Assembly (NCBI GenBank): GCA_945876435.1
Contig: CAMCOD010000008.1
Span: 1 to 64,000 of the forward strand
Direction: 5' to 3'
Source of the DNA: an uncultured Clostridia bacterium
GTDB taxonomy: Bacteria > Bacillota > Clostridia > Oscillospirales > Ruminococcaceae
DNA length: 64,000 bases
In this document: in pieces, positions 42,989 to 52,458 of the stretch
Layout of the letters: the number at the start of each line of letters is the position of its first letter
Numbering within the stretch: the first letter of the stretch is position 1
Notes under the pieces: model-generated
The model's database searches: none
What the model saw: only the letters and a program-made list of their open reading frames with translations
Told to the model about the DNA's origin: nothing
Translations under genes and position numbers: made by a program

Positions 42989-43080
42989 AAAAGAATGGAT
43001 GATTGTTTCTTTCATACAAAAAGCTGTAGGAAAGCCTTACAGCGAAACATGGAAATTTATATGGAAAGACGGTGATTTTT

Positions 43081-44616
43081 GTGTCTCACGAAATCGTACT
43101 GATTTTGGACTTCGGCGGTCAGTATAATCAGCTTATCGCCCGCCGCGTTCGTGACATGGGCATCTACTGTGAAATCATGCCCTGGCGCAAAGCTACAGTA
43201 GAAGCGATCAAGGAAAAAAATCCGATCGGTATCATCTTCACAGGCGGTCCAAACAGTGTATATCTGGAGACTTCCCCCAGCGTTGACCGGGCTGTTTTTG
43301 ATCTGGGTATTCCTGTGTTGGGTATCTGCTACGGTCAGCAGCTCATGGCTTACACCCTTGGCGGTAAAGTAAGCCCAGGCGAAACCAAAGAATACGGCAA
43401 AACCAATACCACCTTTGACCCATCCTGTGTCCTGTTCCGTGATCTTCCGGAGCAATCCGTTACCTGGATGAGCCATACGGATCTGGTTACAGAACTGCCG
43501 GAAGGATTCCGGGTAACCGCTCATACGGATGCCTGTCCAGTGGTAGCCATGGAAAACGCGGAACGAAAATTCTACGGCGTACAGTTCCATCCGGAAGTGC
43601 TCCATTCCCAGTACGGTCTGAAAATGATCGAAAAATTCCTCTTTGATGTCTGCGGCGCTCACGGAGACTGGTCTATGGCCGGCTACTGTCAGACCGCCAT
43701 CAAGGACATTCAGGAAAAAGTGGGAGACGGCAAGGTTCTTCTGGCTCTCTCCGGCGGCGTTGACAGCTCTGTTGTTGCGAAACTGCTGTCCAAAGCCATC
43801 GGCAAACAGCTCACCTGTATTTTTGTTGACCATGGCATGATGCGTAAGAACGAGGGCGATGAAATCGAGGCTGTTTTCGGCAATGGTGACATCAACTTTA
43901 TCCGGGTTAACGCGGAAGAGCGCTTCCTGTCCAAGCTGGCCGGTGTGGAAGAGCCAGAGGCGAAACGGAAAATCATTGGCGAGGAATTTATCCGCGTCTT
44001 TGAGGAAGAAGCGAAAAAAATTGGCGCTGTTGACTTCCTGGCGCAAGGCACCATCTATGCGGATATTGTGGAATCCGGTACCGGTGACGCCGCTGTCATC
44101 AAGAGCCATCACAATGTAGGCGGTCTTCCGGACTACGTTGACTTCAAGGAAATCATCGAACCGCTTCGCCTGCTCTTCAAGGATGAGGTTCGCCGCCTTG
44201 GTAAGGAGCTTGGTCTTCCGGATTACCTGGTAAACCGCCAGCCATTCCCCGGCCCCGGTCTTGCTATTCGCGTGATTGGTGCCATCACCAAGGAAAAACT
44301 GGACATTCTTCGCGAAGCAGACTATATCTGGCGGGATGAGATCGCCAAAGCCGGTCTGGATAAAGAAGTAAGCCAGTACTTCGCAGTTCTGACTTCCATG
44401 CGCTCTGTCGGCGTAATGGGCGATGCCAGAACCTACGATTACACTCTGGCTCTGCGTGCAGTTACTACTGCCGACTTTATGACCGCTGACTGGGCGCGCA
44501 TCCCTTACGATGTGCTTGAAAAGGCATCCAGCCGCATTGTCAACGAAGTTGGCCACATCAACCGTATCTGCTACGACGTCACCTCTAAACCGCCGGCCAC
44601 CATCGAATGGGAGTAA
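43081..44616 (+). CDS. guaA: GMP synthase (glutamine-hydrolysing)
   Basis: [39 protein letters not shown]-terminus PPATIEWE. Start GTG 43081 or ATG 43072. Confidence 0.96.
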   Translation: MSHEIVLILDFGGQYNQLIARRVRDMGIYCEIMPWRKATVEAIKEKNPIGIIFTGGPNSVYLETSPSVDRAVFDLGIPVLGICYGQQLMAYTLGGKVSPGETKEYGKTNTTFDPSCVLFRDLPEQSVTWMSHTDLVTELPEGFRVTAHTDACPVVAMENAERKFYGVQFHPEVLHSQYGLKMIEKFLFDVCGAHGDWSMAGYCQTAIKDIQEKVGDGKVLLALSGGVDSSVVAKLLSKAIGKQLTCIFVDHGMMRKNEGDEIEAVFGNGDINFIRVNAEERFLSKLAGVEEPEAKRKIIGEEFIRVFEEEAKKIGAVDFLAQGTIYADIVESGTGDAAVIKSHHNVGGLPDYVDFKEIIEPLRLLFKDEVRRLGKELGLPDYLVNRQPFPGPGLAIRVIGAITKEKLDILREADYIWRDEIAKAGLDKEVSQYFAVLTSMRSVGVMGDARTYDYTLALRAVTTADFMTADWARIPYDVLEKASSRIVNEVGHINRICYDVTSKPPATIEWE

Positions 44617-44795
44617 TTTCCAGCATTTTTCTTACAAATAATCCTTTAATTTAAGAGTTATATTTGTAGATATTTGCTATATTTGTTCCATTCTTGGCTT
44701 GGTTTGAGCCATTTAATTAAATACAATTTGTAACTTACCTCCTCCTATTTCAGTCAAACGTAGCCACTGTTTATGAAATATGAGGAGGTTTTGTT

Positions 44796-45779
44796 ATGCA
44801 AAAACGCAGTGGGAAAGTAACTATTTCTATGAGAGGAAATAGTAACAGGTTGCCCGATTTATACTTCAAAGAACTTGTCCAGTTATATGTCAAGGATTGT
44901 CACCGGAGAGGCGTTGAAAAGGTCACGACTGATGGCTATGAATTCGCCTGTCAGAAGTTCCTTGACTATTTGCAGGAGGATGTTCGCTGTTCTGAACTCA
45001 CCCAAGAGATGGTGGACGATTACCAGATGGATTTGGCTTCCAGAGTAAAAGCCCAGACAGTCAACAGTTATCTTTTCAAGATTTCCCCTGTTATTCACTT
45101 CGGCAAAGAAAAAGGTTATATCACAGAAGAAATCCAATTCTCACACATGGTTTACCAAGAGCATTTCAAGGATATTTACACAGAGGATGAAATCAAGAAA
45201 CTGCTCGTCAGACCGAAAACAGAGAAGTTCAACGAATACCGCACTTGGGTAATTATCAGCGTTTTTCTTGGCACTGGAATTCGTTCTTTGGAACTCCGCT
45301 CCATCCGTTGTAAAGATGTAAATATGACCGATGGTTATATCAATCTCATTCACACCAAGAGCAAAGAACCACGCATTGTGCCGCTTAGTGATACGCTCAT
45401 TCTCATCTTACAGGAATATATGCTGATTCGTGACGGAGAACCAGATGATTTCCTGTTCTGTAATATCTTTGGCGAAATGCTTGGGCGAGTTGCTCTGCAG
45501 TCCAGTGTTGCGAGATACAACAAGAGCCGTGGCGTTACCAAAACATCCATTCACCTGTTCCGTCATACATTCATTACTATGGAAGTGCGGGAAGGTATTG
45601 CCCCGATGGTGCTTCGTCGTATCACCGGCCACCGCAGCCTGAAATCTTTGGATGGATATTATAATCATAATATTGCCGACCTTCTTACCGCAGTCAACAG
45701 CACTTCCCCACTTGAAAAGTTCTCGCAGAAGAATCGCAAAGAATTTAATATGTCAAAACAGAAGAAAAGAAAACGATAA
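44796..45779 (+). CDS. Tyrosine-type site-specific recombinase/integrase
   Basis: Catalytic set present: TGIRSLELRS, KSKEPRIVPLS, HLFRHTF, ITGHRSLKSLDGYY. Confidence 0.9.
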   Translation: MQKRSGKVTISMRGNSNRLPDLYFKELVQLYVKDCHRRGVEKVTTDGYEFACQKFLDYLQEDVRCSELTQEMVDDYQMDLASRVKAQTVNSYLFKISPVIHFGKEKGYITEEIQFSHMVYQEHFKDIYTEDEIKKLLVRPKTEKFNEYRTWVIISVFLGTGIRSLELRSIRCKDVNMTDGYINLIHTKSKEPRIVPLSDTLILILQEYMLIRDGEPDDFLFCNIFGEMLGRVALQSSVARYNKSRGVTKTSIHLFRHTFITMEVREGIAPMVLRRITGHRSLKSLDGYYNHNIADLLTAVNSTSPLEKFSQKNRKEFNMSKQKKRKR

Positions 45780-46068
45780 AAACCAAATTGAAATAGACCG
45801 CTCCACGGCGGTCTATTTTTGTTTTATGCGGTTTTATTTAATCTACGGCATCAACTTTTGACAACTTTTTATTACTTTCGGCAACTCTTGAATCTTAATA
45901 TTCAAAAACAAAGATTCAGTCCAGTTCCACTCTGTATTTTTTGGCTTAATCATGCAGTTTATTTGATCTAATTTATTTTCTTTTTATTGTTTCGCTATTG
46001 TACGTTTATGTGCCAGAAGAAATCCGAGTGCCTGATATAATAAAGCGCTGAATGGCCTGAGTTTTCGC

Positions 46069-46743
46069 ATGGCACAAGGAGAATTTACCGCCGTCATGGG
46101 TGCCTCCGGCTCCGGCAAAAGCACGCTGCTGAATGTCATTGCCACCATTGACCGCCCCAGCTCCGGCAGCATTCTTCTGGAAGGAATGGATGTTGCCGAG
46201 ATGCGGGAACAGGATCTGGCGGCATTTCGGCGGGACCGGCTGGGGTTTATCTTTCAGGAATACAATCTGCTGGACACTTTGACCGTAGCCGAAAACATCG
46301 TGCTGCCCCTGAATCTGCAAAAAAGGCCCGTCCGGGAAACACAGGACCGTCTCCAGGCTGTCGCCGCTTCTTTGGAGATTACGGATCAGCTCTCCAAGTT
46401 TCCCCGGCAGCTATCCGGCGGCCAGCGGCAGCGTGCCGCCTGCGCCCGGGCACTGATCACCCAGCCGGCGCTGATTCTGGCCGATGAGCCCACCGGCGCT
46501 CTGGACAGTGCCAACTCGAAAACTCTGATGCAGACCTTCACGGTGATGAATCAAAGTCTCGGTTCCACCATTCTGATGGTGACTCACGATGCCATAGTGG
46601 GTTCTTATGCCTCCCGCATCCTGTTTTTAAAGGACGGGAAGATCTGGAACGAGCTGTACCGTGGTGATCGTACCCGTCAGGCCATGTATCACGAGATTCT
46701 GAGTGCCATGGCAGTGCTGGGAGGTGAGGCGGATGTTCGCTAA
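46069..46743 (+). pseudogene. 5'-truncated ABC transporter ATP-binding protein (BceA/MacB-like)
   Basis: [45 protein letters not shown] intact; homology continues upstream of ATG (KALNGLSFR) and ends at in-frame TGA 46033-46035, so the ~30-residue N-terminus with the A-loop is absent; no RBS. Confidence 0.6.
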
Positions 46744-48715
46744 GCTGGCCTTACGCAATGTGAAACGCCAAATCAGCAATTACCTGATCTATTTTGTTAC
46801 GGTCGCCCTGAGCATCGCACTGATGTTCGCGGTCAACAACCTCAGCTACAGCGACCGGATTCGTGAGCTTTCTGAGATTTCGTCCGATATGCATACCATG
46901 TTCACCATGGTCACGATCCTGTCCTGTCTGGTCACGGCGCTGGTACTCAGTTACGCCACCGGCTTCATGCTGAAGCTGCGAAAAAAGGAATTTGGCATGT
47001 ACCTGACGCTGGGCATGACCCGTCGAAATATTCAAACACTGTTTGCCTGTGAGACAGGGATTTTGTCCTTTCTTGCCATGCTGGTGGGCATGGGTGCGGG
47101 ACTGGTGATCTTCCAGCTGGTTGTAGCGCTGTTCGCTTCCATCATGGAGCTTCCCTTCGCCATCTCCGCGTATTCCGCAAAGGGAATTCTGTTGACGCTG
47201 GCCGTCAGTCTTGGAATGTTTCTTCTGTCCACGCTGGTTTCCCTGCGGTATCTGAAAAAAACCACCATTTCAGATCTGTTGAAGAAGGAGTCTGCGGAGA
47301 AAAGTGAAAAATATCCTGTTTTCTGGTGTATTCTGTCAATCCTGACCGTATCGGGCCTAATTGGCAGTCTGATCGTTACCTACCAAAACCTGATGGCAGC
47401 GTTCCATGACCAGGATGGTGTGATCCTGCTTCTTTGGCTTTTGGTGGATTTGGTAATGGTCTTTTTATCTCACTTCACATTCTCCAGGACCATCGCCGGG
47501 ATGCTTCTGAGGAGCAACAAATTGAAAAACGGAGGCACCAACACGGTGGTTCTGCGGGGACTTTCCGGGAAAATGACCGTGAACTCCCTGCTCATTGGCG
47601 CTCTGGCCACACTTCTGGTGTTCGCCATTGCTATGTCCAATGTAGCGCTGGGGGAAAAGATTTACTCCGACCGCTCCATTGCGAAGGATTGTCCCTATGA
47701 CGTGATGGCAATGCTCGACTGCTCTGAGGAACCGGGTATTTCCATGGAAGAGGGCGAAAAAATCATCGAGAAATACAGCCCCATCCTATCCCGGATGGAT
47801 TTTCAGCTCTATTCCTCGGGAGAAACGACCCTTTGCAGCAGCATCCTTGGATATGACGTAATGGGCTGGACGGACAAATTCATGCCCTTGAGCCAGTTTA
47901 ATGCGCTGCTTACCGGCTGCGGCTATGATCCGGTCGCATTGGAAGGTCAGTATCTGCTTATCACTTTTGTTCAGGGAATTGGTGAAACGGATTTCTCCAA
48001 CAAAACCATCCATTTCAACGGAACCACCTACTCCTGGACAGGAAGCAGTACTCGATATCCCGAGTTTGCCCGGCGGGCATGGATGTATTTTGTCATGCCT
48101 GATGAAGCAGTGGCCGGTATGCCTGTTTCAAACGTCTGCGCCGCCTACACGCTGGAGAACAGCCGGCCAGACGCTATGGCAATGCTGAAAGATCTGACTT
48201 ATATACAGGAAACCGAGGACGGTCCGGAAGAACAGTGCGATTTTGCGATCAAAGAGGATTACCGCCTGTACAGCAACGCGAACGCGGGAACGTTGATCAT
48301 CGGTACACTGTATGTTTCCACCGTGTTCGTGTGCATGGCGCTGGCCATCCTCTCGGTGAAAACCCTTTCAACACTGGACGAGGAATGCAGACGCTATGCT
48401 GTGCTGTACCGTCTGGGGGCAGATGTCCGGATGCAGAAGTCCGCGCTGTTCCGGCAGATTGGTGCCTTTTTCCTGATGCCCTTTGCGTTTCCGCTTCTCA
48501 TGACCGTTCCCATGGGCGTGATTTTCGGCAAAGTCTATGAGATCTGGGATTTCCAGGGTTTGAGCGGTCAGAAGGCCATGGAAACCGCTGTCCTAATCTC
48601 TCTTGTGGTTGCGGGCGTATACGCCTTCTATTTTTTCATCACCTACCGCATCGCCTGTGATCATGTAATTTGCTATGGCCCGGAAAGCGGCGGAAAGACA
48701 GAACGTATTCTGTAA
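46733..48715 (+). CDS. FtsX-like ABC transporter permease (BceB-like)
   Basis: MFAKLALRNVKRQISNYLIYFVTVALSIALMFAVNNL; many TM segments and large extracytoplasmic domain. Confidence 0.88.
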   Translation: MFAKLALRNVKRQISNYLIYFVTVALSIALMFAVNNLSYSDRIRELSEISSDMHTMFTMVTILSCLVTALVLSYATGFMLKLRKKEFGMYLTLGMTRRNIQTLFACETGILSFLAMLVGMGAGLVIFQLVVALFASIMELPFAISAYSAKGILLTLAVSLGMFLLSTLVSLRYLKKTTISDLLKKESAEKSEKYPVFWCILSILTVSGLIGSLIVTYQNLMAAFHDQDGVILLLWLLVDLVMVFLSHFTFSRTIAGMLLRSNKLKNGGTNTVVLRGLSGKMTVNSLLIGALATLLVFAIAMSNVALGEKIYSDRSIAKDCPYDVMAMLDCSEEPGISMEEGEKIIEKYSPILSRMDFQLYSSGETTLCSSILGYDVMGWTDKFMPLSQFNALLTGCGYDPVALEGQYLLITFVQGIGETDFSNKTIHFNGTTYSWTGSSTRYPEFARRAWMYFVMPDEAVAGMPVSNVCAAYTLENSRPDAMAMLKDLTYIQETEDGPEEQCDFAIKEDYRLYSNANAGTLIIGTLYVSTVFVCMALAILSVKTLSTLDEECRRYAVLYRLGADVRMQKSALFRQIGAFFLMPFAFPLLMTVPMGVIFGKVYEIWDFQGLSGQKAMETAVLISLVVAGVYAFYFFITYRIACDHVICYGPESGGKTERIL

Positions 48716-48818
48716 GACACAATAAACAAGGCTCAAGCCCAGACTGCCATATCAAACTTTGCATTTTATTTGATAATGCCGAACAAACCTCTGCAAAATA
48801 CACCATAATACATAGAAA

Positions 48819-48857
48819 GAAGGACAGGCTGTTCCCTTTTCAGCCTGTCCTTCTTTC
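48819..48857 (+). terminator. Terminator after permease region
   Basis: gaaggacaggctg-ttccctttt-cagcctgtccttc plus T-rich tail. Confidence 0.75.
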
Positions 48858-48926
48858 CTTAGCCATGATTTCCTTCCACGATCTTGTTAAAAGAGAAGCG
48901 GCATAAAAAGTCGGGGAGCTAAAATC

Positions 48927-49221
48927 ATGCCTTATCGCATTGGCAGACGCGCCTACCTGGACAAGCTGGATGAGGATCTTTCCACCGTGGACGGTAGTGA
49001 AGCGGAGATTTACAGCAAATTCAACGATATTGCCAGCGATAAAACCGCTATTTCCATCAGCCACCGCCTGTCCTCCTGCAAATACTGTGATTCAGCAGGG
49101 TACCCATGAACAGTTAATCGCTGACAAAAGCGGCAAATACCACGAGCTTTGGTATGCTTAGGCACAATACTACGACAAAGAACAGGAAAGAAAAGACCGG
49201 GATCCACCCGACCGCAAATAA
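48927..49221 (+). pseudogene. Remnant of an ABC exporter (ABCB-type) C-terminal ATPase
   Basis: EAEIYSKFNDIASDKTAISISHRLSSCKYCD, then a frame change and missing segment, then VIQQGTHEQLIADKSGKYHELWYA*AQYYDKEQER (TAG 49159-49161). Confidence 0.8.
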
Positions 49222-49239
49222 CAGTCGGGTGGATCCCGG
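49199..49239 (-). terminator. Terminator for the anti-sigma gene
   Basis: cgggatccacccgac...gtcgggtggatcccg 15-bp stem; T-rich on the minus-strand exit. Confidence 0.75.
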
Positions 49240-49245
49240 ATTGTG

Positions 49246-50472
49246 TTATGAACTGAAGATTGACAGCTTAATGTCCTCGATCATAAAGCTGTTGACCTCT
49301 GGACGCTGTTCCAGTGCCATTATTCCCTCCTTGCTGCCTATCACATAAACACCGTAGATCCCAATACCATTTTCATCAATGTAATCCAGCGCTTCTTTGT
49401 AATCCTTTGCGCTGTGGCCGTTAACGGCGCAGAGCGCCTTGAGGAAGTCCTCCAGATCGCACAAATAGCGCAACATGCTAAGGAAGTGTTCCTTTAACAG
49501 TTCCGCGTCGGTTTCTCCGTCCTTTTTTCTCCCCAGCAAAGAAAAGGCCGGGAACATGGCCTCAAATTCCTCTGTCGGCTCCAAAATTTGACCGCCATTG
49601 TTCATGGCAAAACCCATTTGCCGGTAGTAGGATGAGTCGCTAGTCCGCACCGCTGCCCAGTTGATGCTGCAATCCGCCCATTCCTCCTCCAGTTTCAGCA
49701 GTTCCTCCAGGCTGATATCCTGCGGGAAGGAGATATAGGCGCTGATTTGGGCACTTTTAGGCAGATCCGGCAGCGCGTCCCGGTACAGTTCCCGGCTGTC
49801 CGCCTGCTGCTCCCGATGCTCCACGCCATTGTCATCCACAAATACTACCTCGCTTGGCCCACGCTCGTAAAATACACCTGCCAAAGGGGTTTTAAAGAAC
49901 CACTGCCGATTGATGCCCTGCTGCTGTTCACCTTTTACCACCTTGCAGGTGAAATCTTTCTGCCCGTCAAAGGCATGAACGGAAGAAATGCGGATGTGAT
50001 AAGCCCCAAAGCCCAGCGGCTCCGCTTCCGCGCTAAACACGGTAGAACCGGGACAATGCAGTTCCGTAAACGCGCTTGCGCTGAGATACAGCGGCGAAAA
50101 GGAATTGATATACGTTTCATTTTCCTCTGTTTTTCCCTCCCGGATGTCCGGAACCCCCTCCACTGCCGCCAGTGGATCGTAAAACTGCCGGTTATAGGCA
50201 GGCAGACCCACATAATAGACCAGCGCGCCGGCTCCCAGCAGGATGGCGGCGCAGATGCCCACCATCTTCCACAGCCGTCGGTTGACTGCGGATCGGATCT
50301 TTTTCAGTTCCTGCCGGTCACTGCTCTCCGCTGTCGGAAGTTCTGAAAGCAATTTGTCACTGAGATACTCGTTGATCAACTCGTTTTTTTCCAATTCTTC
50401 CTCCACCAGACGTTTTTCCTCGTCGGTGGCGCTTCCATCCTTATATTTCTGCAATAATTCCGCGAATTTCAT
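49246..50472 (-). CDS. Putative membrane anti-sigma factor (anti-sigma C-terminal-domain type)
   Basis: Cytoplasmic N-terminus, one TM (MVGICAAILLGAGALVYYVGL), large extracytoplasmic domain; start overlaps the sigma gene end. Confidence 0.75.
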   Translation of the reverse strand: MKFAELLQKYKDGSATDEEKRLVEEELEKNELINEYLSDKLLSELPTAESSDRQELKKIRSAVNRRLWKMVGICAAILLGAGALVYYVGLPAYNRQFYDPLAAVEGVPDIREGKTEENETYINSFSPLYLSASAFTELHCPGSTVFSAEAEPLGFGAYHIRISSVHAFDGQKDFTCKVVKGEQQQGINRQWFFKTPLAGVFYERGPSEVVFVDDNGVEHREQQADSRELYRDALPDLPKSAQISAYISFPQDISLEELLKLEEEWADCSINWAAVRTSDSSYYRQMGFAMNNGGQILEPTEEFEAMFPAFSLLGRKKDGETDAELLKEHFLSMLRYLCDLEDFLKALCAVNGHSAKDYKEALDYIDENGIGIYGVYVIGSKEGIMALEQRPEVNSFMIEDIKLSIFSS

Positions 50473-50963
50473 TCCAAGTCCCCCTTCAGTAAGTCTCTGA
50501 GCTGTGTTCTTGCCCGATACAGCAGTGTGCGGACTGCTCCTGGCGTACGTCCGGTCATATCTGCGATCTGCTTCCCGCTGAATCCATGGAAATAAAAAAG
50601 CAGCAGCACCTCCCGGGTGGCCTCAGGCAACCGCAAAATAGCTTGGTACAGGCTTTTTTCCGCGTCCTTTTGCAAAATCTGATCCAGCGGATCTTGCTCA
50701 TCGGCCTTCAGCGGCAGATCATCAAGGGGAAACAGCCCTCGTTTCCGCTCTTTGCGCCGCTCATCAAGGAATGTGTTCTTGCACACCCGCAAAAGCCAGT
50801 ATTTCATGGATGGCGTCTCCCGATCGCAGGAGAGCAGAGCCTTGAAAAAAGTGTCGCTGGTCAGCTCCTGCGCCTTATGCCGGCTGCGGCACAGGGAGTA
50901 AGCGTACAGATAAACATCGTTGTAATAGCGCCGGTAAATGTCCTCAAGCAGATCCCCGTTCAT
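50469..50963 (-). CDS. ECF-family RNA polymerase sigma factor
   Basis: YNDVYLYAYSLCRSRHKAQELTSDTFFKAL region 2; LPEATREVLLLFYFHGFSGKQIADMTGRTPGAVRTLLYRAR region 4. Confidence 0.92.
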   Translation of the reverse strand: MNGDLLEDIYRRYYNDVYLYAYSLCRSRHKAQELTSDTFFKALLSCDRETPSMKYWLLRVCKNTFLDERRKERKRGLFPLDDLPLKADEQDPLDQILQKDAEKSLYQAILRLPEATREVLLLFYFHGFSGKQIADMTGRTPGAVRTLLYRARTQLRDLLKGDLE

Positions 50964-51093
50964 TCGCTCCGCCTCCTTTCACTGGATAAACGATGCAGAG
51001 GAAAAAATGTCACCGTTTATTCATGGACTTTTTTCTCCCAATGGTATACCATAAGGATAACAAAGATCAAGCAGAAAGGACAGGGGTTTTCTT

Positions 51094-52401
51094 ATGCGTA
51101 TGGTGGATATTATTGAAAAGAAGAAACTTGGACAGACGCTGGACAAAGAGGAACTGCGATTTTTCGTTGACGGCTATACTGCTGGGACCATTCCGGACTA
51201 TCAGGCCTCCGCTTTGCTGATGGCGATCCGCCTGATGGGCATGGATTCGGCAGAAACTGCTGCCCTGACCATGGCAATGGCGCAATCCGGTGAGCAATCC
51301 GACCTGTCCGCCATCCCCGGGATCAAGGTAGATAAACACAGCACCGGCGGTGTTGGCGACAAAACCACCCTTGTGGTAGGTCCAATGGCCGCCGCCTGCG
51401 GTGTACCGGTAGCAAAGATGTCCGGACGGGGACTGGGGCATACCGGCGGCACGCTGGATAAGCTGGAATCCATTCCCGGTTTTCAAATTTCTCTGCCCAA
51501 GGAACGATTCTTCGACATCGTCAACACAGTAGGCTTCTCTCTGATCGGCCAGACAGGAAATCTGGCTCCGGCAGACAAGAAATTGTATGCTTTGCGGGAT
51601 GTAACGGCAACTGTTGACAGCCTTCCTCTTATCGCCTCCAGCATTATGAGCAAAAAACTAGCCTCCGGCGCAGATGCCATTGTTTTGGATGTGAAAGCCG
51701 GCAGCGGCGCTTTTATGAAAACCGTTGAGGACGCTTACCGCTTGGCAGAGGAAATGGTCGCCATCGGCAGGCACGCCGGCCGGAATACGGTGGCTCTGGT
51801 CACCAACATGGATCAGCCGTTGGGCAGAGCCGTCGGCAACAGTCTGGAGGTTATAGAAGCCATTGATACCCTGAAAGGGGAAGGGCCTTCTGATTCTACG
51901 GATCTCTGCATTGAGTTGGCGGCCAATATGCTCTTCCTGGCCGGAAAAGGAAGTATGGATTCCTGCCGAACGCAAGCGGCGGCAAGCCTTGGTAACGGCT
52001 CCGCCCTGCAAAAATTCCGGGAAATGATCGCCGCTCAGGGTGGAGATCCTGCTGTGATCGACGATTACGGCGTTTTCCCGCAGGCTTCCGTGGTCCAACC
52101 GGTCTATGCCCGGGACCGCGGCTATGTAAGCCGCATGGAAACCCAGCTCTGCGGCACTGCTGCCATGGTTTTGGGAGCGGGACGGGCCACCAAAGAAGAA
52201 ACCATCGACCACAGCGCCGGTATTCTTCTGGCGGTAAAAACAGGAGACTATGTGGAACAGGGACAGCTTCTTGCAACGCTCTATACCAACAAGCAAGCTG
52301 CACTTTCAGAGGCGGAAGATCTGCTCCAAAAGTCCATTGTGCTTTCCAGGATAAAACCGCAAGTACAGCCGTTGGTCTATGGACGGGTTGAAGCAGAATA
52401 A
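51094..52401 (+). CDS. pdp: Pyrimidine-nucleoside phosphorylase
   Basis: KHSTGGVGDKTTLVVGPMAAACGVPVAKMSGRGLGHTGGTLDKLESIPGF. Confidence 0.94.
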   Translation: MRMVDIIEKKKLGQTLDKEELRFFVDGYTAGTIPDYQASALLMAIRLMGMDSAETAALTMAMAQSGEQSDLSAIPGIKVDKHSTGGVGDKTTLVVGPMAAACGVPVAKMSGRGLGHTGGTLDKLESIPGFQISLPKERFFDIVNTVGFSLIGQTGNLAPADKKLYALRDVTATVDSLPLIASSIMSKKLASGADAIVLDVKAGSGAFMKTVEDAYRLAEEMVAIGRHAGRNTVALVTNMDQPLGRAVGNSLEVIEAIDTLKGEGPSDSTDLCIELAANMLFLAGKGSMDSCRTQAAASLGNGSALQKFREMIAAQGGDPAVIDDYGVFPQASVVQPVYARDRGYVSRMETQLCGTAAMVLGAGRATKEETIDHSAGILLAVKTGDYVEQGQLLATLYTNKQAALSEAEDLLQKSIVLSRIKPQVQPLVYGRVEAE

Positions 52402-52406
52402 TAGCA

Positions 52407-52444
52407 AAAAACAAGCTGGTTTTGCAGAAAACCAGCTTGTTTTT
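52407..52444. terminator. Bidirectional terminator between pdp and pyrophosphatase gene
   Basis: aaaaacaagctggtttt-gcag-aaaaccagcttgttttt. Confidence 0.85.
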
Positions 52445-52458
52445 CCATTTATATTCTA

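Noticed and set aside
48927-49109. Small 60-aa protein gene
   Set aside because: Better explained as the frameshifted remnant of an ABC exporter ATPase.
25554-49161. Amber (TAG) reassignment to glutamine, suggested by three in-frame TAG codons in separate genes (two at apparent Gln positions)
   Set aside because: Several healthy genes end in TAG directly before their neighbours or terminators (24315-24317, 25071-25073, 37802-37804, 42424-42426). Two of the three amber-containing genes also carry deletions or frameshifts. Nonsense mutation is simpler; no suppressor tRNA is visible here.
44796-49221. Complete integrative element or prophage
   Set aside because: Only an integrase and degraded transporter genes; no relaxase, replication, capsid or second att site found by eye.
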